This document shows positions 23,485 to 32,059 of a stretch of 32,077 bases of DNA, one piece after another; the stretch's first letter is position 1, and the number at the start of each line of letters is the position of its first letter. The notes beneath the pieces were generated by a model, which had not been told where the DNA came from, ran no database searches, and saw only the letters and a program-made list of their open reading frames with translations. The position numbers were made by a program, and so were the translations under genes. The stretch spans positions 1-32,077 of the forward strand of contig NZ_JAKJSQ010000050.1 of NCBI RefSeq assembly GCF_050337105.1, in the 5' to 3' direction. This DNA is from Aliivibrio_A kagoshimensis. Lineage in GTDB: Bacteria; Pseudomonadota; Gammaproteobacteria; Enterobacterales; Vibrionaceae.

Positions 23485-24888
23485 ATGAAAAAACTTAAAT
23501 TTCCATCCGCCTATACCATTTTAATGCTATTGACCGTCTTAATGGCAGGGCTTACCTGGATAGTGCCAGCAGGCCAGTATACGATGGAGAAAAATGAAGC
23601 TGTCGGTCGTATGGTTCCTCAAGTCGGTTCCTACCACAGTGTTGAAGCCAACCCACAAGGTATCGTTGATATCTTGATGGCGCCGATTCAAGGCTTCTAT
23701 GACCCTTCAAGCTATGCGGCTCGCGCCGTAGATGTCGCGCTCTTTGTTTTGATCATTGGTGGCTTTCTGGCGGTGGTCACTCGTACAGGTGCCATTGATG
23801 CTGGTATCGCAGGAATCATGAAGAGATTGCAAGGCCGTGAGAAGTGGATGATCCCAATCTTAATGGGTTTATTCGCGCTTGGCGGTACAGTTTACGGTAT
23901 GGCCGAAGAGACAATCCCTTTCTATGCCATATTAATTCCAGTGATGATCGCCGCTGGTTATGACAGTATTGTTGGTGTTGCTATCATCATGGTCGGTGCG
24001 GGTATTGGCTGCTTAGGCTCGACTATTAACCCGTTTGCTACTGTTATCGCTTCTAATGCCGCCGAGATTAATTTCATGGATGGCATTGGATTACGTCTTA
24101 TTATCTTGCTTGTTGGCTGGTTAGCTTGTGTCATCTATGTGATGCGATACGCTGAAAAAGTCAAAAATGATCCATCAAAGTCCATTGTCGCCAGTCAAAA
24201 GCACTCTAATGAACAACACTTCTTACACGGTGATGCAACGGATACCCCTCAGTTAAATGGAACAAGAAAGGCCATTTTAGCGATTTTTGCCGCTTCATTT
24301 GGAGTGATGATCTGGGGCGTTTCTGCTGGTGGATGGTGGATGGCTGAGCTGTCAGCTCTCTTTTTAGGAGCAAGTATTATGGTCGGTTTAGTGGGCCGCT
24401 TATCCGAAGTTGAGCTCACCGAGAGTTTTGTTAATGGTGCCAGAGATCTTCTTGGGGTCGCGCTTATCATTGCGATTGCTCGTGGGCTGGTGGTCGTCAT
24501 GGACAATGGCAACATTACTCACACTGTTTTAAATTTTGCCGAAGGTTTATTGGCCGATCTGCCAAACATTCTATTTATAAACGCTATCTATTGGATTGAA
24601 GCCATACTCTGTTTAATCATTCCCTCCTCTTCAGGGCTAGCGGTATTATCGATGCCAGTTTTGGCTCCTCTTGCTGACTTTGCTAATGTAAGTCGTGAGT
24701 TGGTGGTTACCGCTTTCCAATCTGCATCTGGTTTGCCAAACCTAGTAACACCCACTTCAGGGGTGGTAATGGGGGGATTAGCCATCGGGCGTGTCGCCTA
24801 CTCATCATGGCTACGGTTCATCGGCCCATTAATTGGTATCTTAACGGTAATGATCATGACTCTACTTAGTATTGCGGTCATGATGTAA
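23485..24888 (+). CDS. YfcC-family (DcuC/ArgE-antiporter-like) membrane transporter
   Basis: A 467-residue, multi-span protein of the YfcC/C4-dicarboxylate anaerobic carrier superfamily. It begins with AYTILMLLTVLMAGLTWIVPAGQY. Other features are GGFLAVVTRTGAIDAGI, GTVYGMAEETIPFY, GSTINPFATVIASN and the C-terminal IPSSSGLAVLSMPVLAPLADF with ASGLPNLVTPTSGVVMG. Relatives carry dicarboxylates, basic amino acids or peptides. Next to an opine dehydrogenase, its substrate is inferred to be an opine or related amino-acid conjugate. The start is the ATG at 23485 (AAGGA nine bases before it), not the TTG at 23467. Confidence 0.83.
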   Translation: MKKLKFPSAYTILMLLTVLMAGLTWIVPAGQYTMEKNEAVGRMVPQVGSYHSVEANPQGIVDILMAPIQGFYDPSSYAARAVDVALFVLIIGGFLAVVTRTGAIDAGIAGIMKRLQGREKWMIPILMGLFALGGTVYGMAEETIPFYAILIPVMIAAGYDSIVGVAIIMVGAGIGCLGSTINPFATVIASNAAEINFMDGIGLRLIILLVGWLACVIYVMRYAEKVKNDPSKSIVASQKHSNEQHFLHGDATDTPQLNGTRKAILAIFAASFGVMIWGVSAGGWWMAELSALFLGASIMVGLVGRLSEVELTESFVNGARDLLGVALIIAIARGLVVVMDNGNITHTVLNFAEGLLADLPNILFINAIYWIEAILCLIIPSSSGLAVLSMPVLAPLADFANVSRELVVTAFQSASGLPNLVTPTSGVVMGGLAIGRVAYSSWLRFIGPLIGILTVMIMTLLSIAVMM

Positions 24889-24911
24889 ACCTTGTTGCTA
24901 CTATTTAACGC

Positions 24912-24946
24912 AAAAAAGCCGAGTCAATGAAGTGACCCGGCTTTTT
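24912..24946. terminator. Bidirectional terminator between the YfcC-type gene and the YebC-type gene
   Basis: GCCGAGTCA (24918-24926) and TGACCCGGC (24933-24941) form a stem with one mismatch, flanked by A6 on the left and T5 on the right. It serves both convergent genes. Confidence 0.85.
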
Positions 24947-24970
24947 ACTGTTTGCTGTCAATCAAATCGA

Positions 24971-25690
24971 CTAGGCAATCTCAGCGTTATGATACACCTG
25001 CTGTACATCATCACAATCTTCTAGCATGTCCAAAAACTTCTCGAACTGAGCAACATCATCACCGGTCACTTCTGTCATGTTTTGAGGGACAAACGTGATC
25101 TCTTCAACATCAAATTCAATGCCGTCGAACTCAGCAGAGAGGGTACTCTTCACTTTAAAGAACTCTGTGTGAGGGGCATAGACGGTAATTTCACCCTCTT
25201 CAAGCTCAATATCACTGACATCAACATCCGCCATCATAAGTAACTCTAAAATCGCTTCTTCATCGTTGCCTTTGAACTGAAAGACTGCTTGATGATCAAA
25301 CATGTGCGACACTGCACCTGGACCACCAATTTTCGCATAGTTTTTAACAAAGCACTGACGAACATCTTGGAAGGTACGATTGCCATTGTCTGTTAAGCAG
25401 TCAACAATAACGCTACAACCACCAGGGCCAAAACCTTCGTAGCGTGCCGGTTCATAATCTTCACCGCCACCACCACTCGCTTTATCTAGAGCTTTATCGA
25501 TAACATGCACTGGCACGTTGTCTTTTTTTGCTTTCGAGATAAGGTGACGAAGTGATAGGTTGGTATCTGGGTCAATACCACCATTTTTAGCACATACGTA
25601 AATTTCTTTGCCATATCTAGAATACACTTTGATTTTTGCGCCTTGGGTTTTCGCCATCGAGGCTTTGCGCACTTCAAACTTTCTTCCCAT
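24971..25690 (-). CDS. YebC/TACO1-family protein (YeeN type)
   Basis: A 239-residue YebC/PmpR-family protein. The N-terminal MGRKFEVRKASMAKTQGAK and the central RYEGFGPGGCSVIVDCLTDN, GGPGAVSHMF and DDVQQVYHN segments match the YeeN branch. The family was annotated as transcriptional regulators and is now also linked to ribosome function at difficult peptide stretches. A homologue sits near oriCII in V. cholerae (VC_A0006), consistent with conserved order here. GAGAG lies about nine bases before the ATG. Confidence 0.9.
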   Translation of the reverse strand: MGRKFEVRKASMAKTQGAKIKVYSRYGKEIYVCAKNGGIDPDTNLSLRHLISKAKKDNVPVHVIDKALDKASGGGGEDYEPARYEGFGPGGCSVIVDCLTDNGNRTFQDVRQCFVKNYAKIGGPGAVSHMFDHQAVFQFKGNDEEAILELLMMADVDVSDIELEEGEITVYAPHTEFFKVKSTLSAEFDGIEFDVEEITFVPQNMTEVTGDDVAQFEKFLDMLEDCDDVQQVYHNAEIA

Positions 25691-25821
25691 CTGAATACTC
25701 TCTTATTTTGTCTGTGTATCGTTATGCGGGCGATTCTATCAAATTCAGTGCTAACTCGGCTAGTATTGCCGTTGATAGTGAGCGCTTTGTTTAAACAAAT
25801 TTGATCTTAAATCAATTAACC

Positions 25822-26025
25822 TTACTGAACGCCCATTTTTCTTTTGTATTTTTCAACACTTTGCTTAAATAACTCACACTCATGCTCGTGTGAAATTTTG
25901 CCTGCTTCAAGGGCAAACAACTCATAACCTGCCTTACCATTTTTTACCTGCCAAACCGCATAAGCCGCTTGTTTATCCAGCTCGATTCTATTTTTTTCAT
26001 CTGGCGGTAATAAAGATAAATTCAT
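25822..26025 (-). CDS. Small conserved protein, DUF3283-like
   Basis: A 67-residue soluble, charged protein that looks like the Vibrio DUF3283 family (LSLLPPDEKNRIELDKQAAYAVWQVK), recognised from memory. It is mostly helical and has no membrane segment or metal motif. It lies upstream of the YebC-type gene on the same strand with a 131-base gap, so it probably has its own transcript. Function unknown. Confidence 0.65.
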   Translation of the reverse strand: MNLSLLPPDEKNRIELDKQAAYAVWQVKNGKAGYELFALEAGKISHEHECELFKQSVEKYKRKMGVQ

Positions 26026-26165
26026 AGGTGACTCTACTGTTAATTCGAAGTGGTCAAACTATAACAACTCTGCGTTTAAATACAAAGCTGACGTAACCAT
26101 TTGTAGCCATATGATTTATTGCTCTTTTATGTTTCAATGTTTACCCCTCTCTATTTGGTATTATT

Positions 26166-27359
26166 ATGAGCCAGCCAACACCTTCACGCTCACTTCCTTG
26201 GAACGTATGGCTTTTAGCCTTAGTTCAACCTTTTGTGTTATCCGTTGCAGCAATGAATGTTTTTTTGGGGGGGATTATTGGCACTCAACTTACAGACAAC
26301 AGTGAGTGGGTGACACTGCCAGTTACCGCTTTAATTCTTGGGGTCTCTCTCTTTATTTTCCCATCGGCAAAAATTCAACAACAGATAGGTCGTAAACACG
26401 CTTTTACCCTAGCGGCATTACTCAGCGCTATGTTTGCTTTATTCGCTGGTTATTACATCGAGCAAAGTTCATTCCTTGGTTATGTGATTTGCTGTTTTCT
26501 ACTCGGTACACAGCTCTCGTTTGTTGGCCAATATCGATTTGCAGCAATTGAAAGCTGCCAACAGAATAACCAGCATGCCAGTGCCGTCAGTGTCGTATTG
26601 CTTGGAGGAATATCTGCTGCGATTGTGGGCCCTGAACTGCTCAATATTGGTCAGTTCATTCCCTTATTTTCTGATAAATTTGCCAACGCTTATGTTGCTT
26701 TGGCCCTTATTGAGGTTATTGGAGCAACCTTGTTATGGCTGTTTATGAAACCACTTGCCATTAATAGTGAGCAACAAGATCGTTCACCATCAAGGCCATT
26801 GAACCTTATTTTCAAGCAGAGATTGTTATGGCTTGCATTGGCCTCTGGTATCACCGCTTATGCTGTAATGGCCTTTCTTATGACAGCAACACCACTCGCC
26901 ATGCAACATCACGGACATGATATTCAAAGTGCTAAATGGGTCATACAGAGTCACGTACTTGCTATGTATCTTCCCTCACTGTTTACTGCACTTTTAATCC
27001 GATACATCGGGTTATATCGACTGATATCCCTCGGAAGCCTCATCATGCTTGCTTGTATTGGATTGGGACTAATGGGTCATACTCTTCATAACTATTGGGT
27101 CTCTTTGGTATTGCTTGGTATTGGTTGGAACTTCATGTTTATCTGCGGTACGACACTATTGGCACAGACATATCGTGCTGGCGAGCGTTTCAAAGTCCAA
27201 GCCATAAATGATTTTTCGATCACTGCTTTTCAAGCTTCGGGATCTCTAGGTGCAGGGGTTGTGCTTTATTCGAAGGGCTGGGAGTGGATGTTAATGGTGT
27301 CAATTCTACCAGTAACGGTACTGCTACTGGCAAATTTAGTCATAAAAAAAGAGCATTAA
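26166..27359 (+). CDS. Major facilitator superfamily transporter
   Basis: A 397-residue protein with about 12 membrane segments. The helix 2-3 loop has the MFS-like QQIGRKHAF, and a central hydrophilic loop (about 200-215, INSEQQDRSPSRP) separates the two halves. It resembles drug or metabolite exporters of the YceL/EmrD type, but the substrate cannot be assigned. It is divergent from the DUF3283-like gene and ends before a strong terminator, so it is probably a single-gene unit. Confidence 0.75.
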   Translation: MSQPTPSRSLPWNVWLLALVQPFVLSVAAMNVFLGGIIGTQLTDNSEWVTLPVTALILGVSLFIFPSAKIQQQIGRKHAFTLAALLSAMFALFAGYYIEQSSFLGYVICCFLLGTQLSFVGQYRFAAIESCQQNNQHASAVSVVLLGGISAAIVGPELLNIGQFIPLFSDKFANAYVALALIEVIGATLLWLFMKPLAINSEQQDRSPSRPLNLIFKQRLLWLALASGITAYAVMAFLMTATPLAMQHHGHDIQSAKWVIQSHVLAMYLPSLFTALLIRYIGLYRLISLGSLIMLACIGLGLMGHTLHNYWVSLVLLGIGWNFMFICGTTLLAQTYRAGERFKVQAINDFSITAFQASGSLGAGVVLYSKGWEWMLMVSILPVTVLLLANLVIKKEH

Positions 27360-27387
27360 TTGCCCTCAGTTTACAGTGTAAATTAAC

Positions 27388-27415
27388 AAACTAAAGCACT
27401 CCTGTGCTTTAGTTT
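27388..27415. terminator. Bidirectional terminator after the MFS gene
   Basis: A perfect 12-bp stem with a four-base loop, AAACTAAAGCAC and GTGCTTTAGTTT, lies between two convergent genes and has T's at both ends. Confidence 0.85.
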
Positions 27416-27425
27416 ATTATCAGGA

Positions 27426-27614
27426 TCAATGGATTAAACCCATTTCTCGTGCTTCATCTAATGTTAGTCCACTATCTTTGATATCTCTTAACGCTTCGAT
27501 TCTTCTACGCGCATTCGCTTTATCTTGTAGCTTTTTAGATGATAGTTCTTTTTCCATATCGTATTGAGATGAAATTACCCCAATCTCGTCATGATCAATT
27601 GAGTTGATGGACAT
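27426..27614 (-). CDS. Small charged hypothetical protein
   Basis: A 62-residue protein I cannot place in a family. It is highly charged and probably helical (SSKKLQDKANARRRIEALRDIKDSG), with a short C-terminal LDEAREMGLIH helix and no membrane segment. It is likely real because of a near-ideal Shine-Dalgarno (AGGAGGT) five bases before the ATG and a strong terminator 11 bases after the stop. It stands alone downstream of cobQ behind a 282-base gap. Confidence 0.65.
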   Translation of the reverse strand: MSINSIDHDEIGVISSQYDMEKELSSKKLQDKANARRRIEALRDIKDSGLTLDEAREMGLIH

Positions 27615-27896
27615 AGAGACCTCCTAAGACACTCATGTTTGATGGCTCCTTTTTAGCAAACCCCAGATGCCCTGTTAAGCCCCTATTAATCACTTTGTGA
27701 TCCAGTCGTTATTTATCAAAGTAGCGGTTGATTCGAGTATGATTTAGGTCAAATTCAGGCTGACATTCCTCCCTATTTTCTTGCTTGAATAACCGAAAAT
27801 AGACGTGAACTGCATCACGAAAAATAGCGGTTGCAGTCAATGAATACGTTGGAAAGATGATCATGGCGGCATCTATTACGTGAAATGTGATTTAGA
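27615..27896. other. 282-base intergenic region with repeats, no gene seen
   Basis: No reading frame with a ribosome site was found. It holds a 9-bp direct repeat TAGCGGTTG (27722-27730, 27825-27833) and an 8-bp hairpin CTATTTTC/GAAAATAG (27773-27780, 27795-27802). It must contain the promoter of the small gene to its left and the 3' end of the cobQ transcript. Confidence 0.4.
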
Positions 27897-29381
27897 TTAT
27901 GTTTTGCTAACATTTAACTTGAAGTCAGGCCATAATTTCTTTAAATCCAGTGACTGTTCAATAGCATCCGCGATTTGATTGATCCCTTCTTCTCGTAAGG
28001 CCGAAAAATTCACAGGATCCACATGGCACAAACCCGCCCATTTCAATAATGCCGTGCAAGCTTGTTCTGATTCAAACATTCCATGTAAATAGCTGCCTAA
28101 TATCTGATTCCCATCATCTAAGGAGCCTTCAGCGCCTTTATTTAGCCATAATGGTGCAGAGGTGGGGAGCACACCAGAAGTCTCACCAGCATGAATTTCA
28201 TAGCCCTCTATGGGCACAGGTGTTGCACCAAGCAATCTCAGCTCACCTTGCACTTTTTTCAGCTGCTTGCTGCGTGTTAATTCAGTGCTGATCTCTAAAT
28301 AACCTAATCCTGGTGACTCACCCACCTCTCCTTCAACACCGTACGGATCACTGATCAAGGAACCAAGCATTTGATAACCACCGCAGATCCCAATGACCTT
28401 ACCGCCTAGACGAACATGACGCTGAATCTGTTTATCCCATAATTGAGATCGAAGAAACGCCAAATCCGACCGAACACTTTTACTTCCCGGAACAATGATC
28501 AAGTCAGCTGGGGGTAAGGGTTGACCTCTAGGAATGAACTGTAGATCAACATTCGGGTGCATTCTCAATGGATCAAAGTCTGTGTGGTTACTGATTCTCG
28601 GCAAAACGGGGACCACTACCTTTAATTTTTCGCCTTCACCCAAGGTTTGATGAATATTAATCGCATCTTCAGCTTCAAGCATTAGGCCGTGTATATAGGG
28701 GATAACCCCAATCACAGGCTTGCCCGTTTTTTTCTCTAACCACTCTAAACCGGGCTCAAGGAGCGCGATATCACCTCTGAATCGATTAATAACAAAACCA
28801 ACGATGCGGTGTTGTTCTGAAGCAGAAAGCAGCGCCAACGTACCATAAAGGTGGGCAAAAACACCTCCTCGGTCAATATCAGCAACAATGATCACTGGGA
28901 TGTCAGCCGCTTCGGCAAACCCCATATTAGCTATATCATGCTCTCTGAGATTGATCTCCGCTGGGCTCCCCGCTCCTTCAATCACCACTGTTGTAAATTT
29001 CTGCTGTAGACGCCCAAATGAATCCATCACATCATTGATCAAGAAGGGTTTATACTGATGGTATGCCATCGCATCCATGTCGTGCCTAGCTCTGCCATGA
29101 ATGATCACTTGCGCGCCAATATCTGAATTGGGTTTTAATAACACAGGGTTCATATCTGTTGTTGGCTCGATATTACACGCATACGCTTGCACTGCCTGCG
29201 CACGCCCTATCTCTCCGCCGTCCTCGGTGACCGCACTATTCAATGCCATGTTTTGCGGTTTGAAAGGAGCGACATTGATACCATTTCTCGCTAACACCCG
29301 GCAAAGTCCCGCCACTAACACACTTTTTCCTGCATCAGATGTGGTTCCTTGAACCATCAAGGCTTGTGTAGATAGCTGCAT
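27897..29381 (-). CDS. cobQ: Cobyric acid synthase
   Basis: Amidates four peripheral carboxyl groups of adenosylcobyrinate a,c-diamide with glutamine and ATP to give adenosylcobyric acid. The 494 residues comprise an N-terminal dethiobiotin-synthetase-like ATPase domain (GTTSDAGKS, then PFKPQNMALNS, about 12-45) and a C-terminal class I-like glutaminase domain. That domain has the nucleophile Cys in GICGGYQMLG and a late YLHGMFES. It starts four bases after cobU, so the two form an operon. Other cobalamin genes are not in the window. Confidence 0.95.
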   Translation of the reverse strand: MQLSTQALMVQGTTSDAGKSVLVAGLCRVLARNGINVAPFKPQNMALNSAVTEDGGEIGRAQAVQAYACNIEPTTDMNPVLLKPNSDIGAQVIIHGRARHDMDAMAYHQYKPFLINDVMDSFGRLQQKFTTVVIEGAGSPAEINLREHDIANMGFAEAADIPVIIVADIDRGGVFAHLYGTLALLSASEQHRIVGFVINRFRGDIALLEPGLEWLEKKTGKPVIGVIPYIHGLMLEAEDAINIHQTLGEGEKLKVVVPVLPRISNHTDFDPLRMHPNVDLQFIPRGQPLPPADLIIVPGSKSVRSDLAFLRSQLWDKQIQRHVRLGGKVIGICGGYQMLGSLISDPYGVEGEVGESPGLGYLEISTELTRSKQLKKVQGELRLLGATPVPIEGYEIHAGETSGVLPTSAPLWLNKGAEGSLDDGNQILGSYLHGMFESEQACTALLKWAGLCHVDPVNFSALREEGINQIADAIEQSLDLKKLWPDFKLNVSKT

Positions 29382-29385
29382 TATT

Positions 29386-29919
29386 TTACTCGTTTTTATC
29401 AGATTTAGTCGGCTTTAATATTTGGGGGATACCCGCAGTAACAAAGATAAATTGATCACTTATTTCAGCAATCTGTTGGTGAAGCCACCCAGCTTCATCT
29501 ACAAAGCGTCTTGTCAGTTCACCAAGTGGAACGATCCCCTGCCCCACTTCATTTGAGACAAGAATTACCATCCCATCAGTCTCACTAAGGGCAGTTAATA
29601 AATCCCTTTTATATTGTGACCAATCAATTACCTCAGTGAGTAAGCAGTTCGTCAACCAGAGGGTTAAGCAATCAACAATCACACATTGACCATTTTGAGC
29701 ATACTGTTTGATTACCGATGTAAGATGCAGTGGCTCTTCAATAACATGCCAACTAGCAGGACGAGAAGCCTGATGGTGAGCAATACGTTGCACCATTTCA
29801 TCGTCGTTACCAGTCGCTGTAGCAATATAGGTTACGGGTAATGATGACTGTTGTGCTAGCTTCTCAGCATAAGAACTTTTTCCAGAACGTGCACCACCTA
29901 AAACAAACTCTACACTCAT
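29386..29919 (-). CDS. cobU: Adenosylcobinamide kinase / adenosylcobinamide-phosphate guanylyltransferase
   Basis: Bifunctional enzyme of the cobalamin nucleotide loop: it phosphorylates adenosylcobinamide and then transfers GMP to it. The 177-residue protein has the P-loop GGARSGKSS (8-16), IATATGNDDEMVQRIAHHQASRP (histidines of the guanylylation site), VDCLTLWLTN and VSNEVGQGIVP. No cobalamin riboswitch is seen in the 106 bases upstream. It is the first gene of cobU-cobQ and sits downstream of rctB on the same strand, behind a terminator. Confidence 0.95.
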   Translation of the reverse strand: MSVEFVLGGARSGKSSYAEKLAQQSSLPVTYIATATGNDDEMVQRIAHHQASRPASWHVIEEPLHLTSVIKQYAQNGQCVIVDCLTLWLTNCLLTEVIDWSQYKRDLLTALSETDGMVILVSNEVGQGIVPLGELTRRFVDEAGWLHQQIAEISDQFIFVTAGIPQILKPTKSDKNE

Positions 29920-29955
29920 ATTGTCTCACTAAATTTTGATTGCTAGATCGGAAAG

Positions 29956-29967
29956 ATGATCAAGGAG
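29956..29967. promoter_or_regulatory. RctB 12-mer-like GATC motif before cobU
   Basis: ATGATCAAGGAG lies between the rctB terminator and cobU. It resembles the GATC-containing iterons bound by RctB, whose exact consensus I recall only in part, so this is a candidate. A closer look-alike, ATGATCAAGAGC, is at 5119-5130 before cra. Confidence 0.3.
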
Positions 29968-29974
29968 TAGATGC

Positions 29975-30002
29975 AAAAACTGCGAGCATTTCGCTCGCAG
30001 TT
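29975..30002 (-). terminator. Rho-independent terminator of rctB
   Basis: The 10-bp stem AACTGCGAGC/GCTCGCAGTT with a five-base loop is followed on the minus strand by TTTTTGC. It lies 24 bases after the rctB stop. Confidence 0.9.
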
Positions 30003-30025
30003 CACGGTAACCCCAAAACTGTAAG

Positions 30026-32020
30026 TTAGTGCTCACTAGCCACTTCATCCATGACAGAAAGGACATCTTTATTGATATTCCCTTCAAAAACTTGCTTACA
30101 AATTTTTCTTCTAACCGCCAGTCCTGAAATCAACCGTTCAATTGAGAGGTGCTTACCACTTTTTTGATCATTATACAGCTCGACAGTTCGACTCAACATT
30201 TCATAAGTCATTGGCTCACCGCTGACACGTAACCAATCGAGTTTCTCAATCAGGCCACGGCACTCTTCTAAAATAGCGGACACTGGGTGTCCAGTCATTG
30301 CAGAAAGAGCCGTAATGCTGCGCTGAAGCGCCTCTTCAGACGTATACTTTGATAGGGTGATCGTCAGCTCATCCGCGTTGATCTCAACCAAATGTTTTCT
30401 CTGTTTTACACGCCGACCTAAACGGCTGCTGCCCGTTTTCTCTTTACGCTGAATCGGTTCAAATTCACCATCAATGATCTCTGACAATTCATCCAATTTC
30501 TGTCTGGGTATGATTTCATTACGTAGTGGGTTTGGTAGGGTTGGCGCCATGTTACGTTTGCCCGCGTTAGTCGTTCGTGCTCGAGAGTAGCGAATGACTT
30601 CTTCAGGATCACAACGAATATCAATCTGGTAATCGGAGTGTTTTCCATCAGAATCTAACTGTTCTACCGTCAAGTGATAACCCCAAAGGTTGACAGCAAA
30701 AAGGGTATCAGCAACCGTTTTCTCAGACAGTTTTTTAAGTTCACGGATCAGATCTATCGAAAAACGTCTCCATTCGATGTTTCTAGCCAATTTTTGGTTT
30801 AATTCACTCAACAGCATAGAATCAGACATTCGACGCGACAGACGGCTTCTGAAGAACGTATAGAGCTGAAATACCAAGGTATGTTGGCGCAGAATTTCAG
30901 GAGGGAACAAGAAAAAGTAATCTTTGGTTAATAATTCGTCAAAAAATGATGGTTCCCACACCAGAATATACAAGTTGGGTTTTATCTTGATCTCACCATC
31001 ATCGCCCTCTCTTGGGGCTTCATCTGATGCAGTGATCGTTCTTGCTAAGAATCTAAATCGATCACTCTTAAACCCTTCAGGCATGTTTTCACTTAGCCAT
31101 CGACCAGTGAGTTCGTGCAATTGGAAGTCAGTGTATTCAATGCGGTCAATACTGTCACGAATCGAATCTCTAGCCGGCCCACTGTCTTTTTTACCACGAA
31201 GTGCAAGGATATCGGTGATGTAAATTGGGGTTTTATTTGCCATCACGCGGTTTTGAATTTGGTACTCTTCTTGATGATAATCGTGATATTGAACGGTAAG
31301 TGTAAACAGCGCAAAGAGTGTCATTAAGTCATCAACTGTCATGATGTTTTTAGAAGATCGTGTCTCAATGACTGCTTTGGTCCCTGAAATTGATACCATG
31401 GACTTCTGATAACTTTTTCTTGTTCTAGGTGGAGCTAGCGCTTGATCGATGATACCAGCCCAGTTGGTAGGAGAAACAACAAATTGTTCCGCTTCGTCTC
31501 TCATCGAAGGGGGTGTACCTAAGCCGTGCTCATTTAGAAGGCTATGATTTACCTTAGTTTGTGCCAATGCTTTTGATCGTTTTTGGCGATCTTGAGCATC
31601 ACTCTGCTCTGATCGTAAACTGGTGGATCCTAATACAGAAATCAATTGAGAAGGATTGACAAATTTATGCAGCATCGTTTTGCCTGCAAGTCCGTGATCA
31701 AACTTAACTGGGTACTGTTTGAATAGACCAATATTGACCGCCGTTCTTAACCGTTGCTGGATAGCTGCTCGGGTTAAATGTCCATCGGTAGCATCAATAA
31801 TTTCAGTGGTTGAAACCATACCATCTTTGCTAGAAAAGCCTTGCAATGAAATGAGGTTAAGCAATTCTGAAATGCTTTTTGTCACTCCTTTAAAATGTTG
31901 GTATTGATTAATCCAATCGACCACGTTGTTGTGTATCTCAAACAGGTGACCATCCTTGTGAGATCGTGGCAAAGGTATGTGGATCTTCTCTTTGGCTTCA
32001 GTTTTAATTTTATTATCCAT
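30026..32020 (-). CDS. rctB: Chromosome 2 replication initiator RctB
   Basis: Initiator that binds the repeats of oriCII and starts replication of the Vibrio second chromosome. At 664 residues it is slightly longer than V. cholerae RctB (658). It shares long near-identical stretches with that protein, such as HKDGHLFE, QYQHFKGVTKSI, VSPTNWAGIIDQALAPPRTR, KKDSGPARDSIRDSIDRIE and TNAGKRNMAPTLPNPLRNE. The first half holds winged-helix DNA-binding domains and the middle resembles plasmid Rep initiators. The start ATG is 57 bases from the right edge, and the origin should lie beyond. It is autoregulated through a truncated 39-mer type site, part of which may be at 32032-32059. Confidence 0.97.
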   Translation of the reverse strand: MDNKIKTEAKEKIHIPLPRSHKDGHLFEIHNNVVDWINQYQHFKGVTKSISELLNLISLQGFSSKDGMVSTTEIIDATDGHLTRAAIQQRLRTAVNIGLFKQYPVKFDHGLAGKTMLHKFVNPSQLISVLGSTSLRSEQSDAQDRQKRSKALAQTKVNHSLLNEHGLGTPPSMRDEAEQFVVSPTNWAGIIDQALAPPRTRKSYQKSMVSISGTKAVIETRSSKNIMTVDDLMTLFALFTLTVQYHDYHQEEYQIQNRVMANKTPIYITDILALRGKKDSGPARDSIRDSIDRIEYTDFQLHELTGRWLSENMPEGFKSDRFRFLARTITASDEAPREGDDGEIKIKPNLYILVWEPSFFDELLTKDYFFLFPPEILRQHTLVFQLYTFFRSRLSRRMSDSMLLSELNQKLARNIEWRRFSIDLIRELKKLSEKTVADTLFAVNLWGYHLTVEQLDSDGKHSDYQIDIRCDPEEVIRYSRARTTNAGKRNMAPTLPNPLRNEIIPRQKLDELSEIIDGEFEPIQRKEKTGSSRLGRRVKQRKHLVEINADELTITLSKYTSEEALQRSITALSAMTGHPVSAILEECRGLIEKLDWLRVSGEPMTYEMLSRTVELYNDQKSGKHLSIERLISGLAVRRKICKQVFEGNINKDVLSVMDEVASEH

Positions 32021-32031
32021 ATCTCATCAAG

Positions 32032-32059
32032 CGTAAATTTGTCCTATTTCCGTAAATAT
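32032..32059. promoter_or_regulatory. Direct repeats in the rctB promoter region
   Basis: CGTAAAT occurs at 32032-32038 and 32051-32057, 19 bp apart, immediately upstream of rctB. The position fits the 29-mer RctB operator known in the V. cholerae rctB promoter, but the site is cut near the window edge and the match is inferred. Confidence 0.4.

Noticed and set aside
26111..26305. 64-codon frame overlapping the start of the MFS gene
   Set aside because: It is out of frame with the MFS protein, which has clear membrane segments, and looks like a shadow.
29920..30025. Cobalamin riboswitch upstream of cobU
   Set aside because: The 106-base gap holds only the rctB terminator and a short promoter region; no B12-box or room for the aptamer.
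32012..32020. DnaA box TTATCCATA at the rctB start
   Set aside because: It has one mismatch to the consensus and overlaps the start codon; the functional oriCII box is expected beyond the window.
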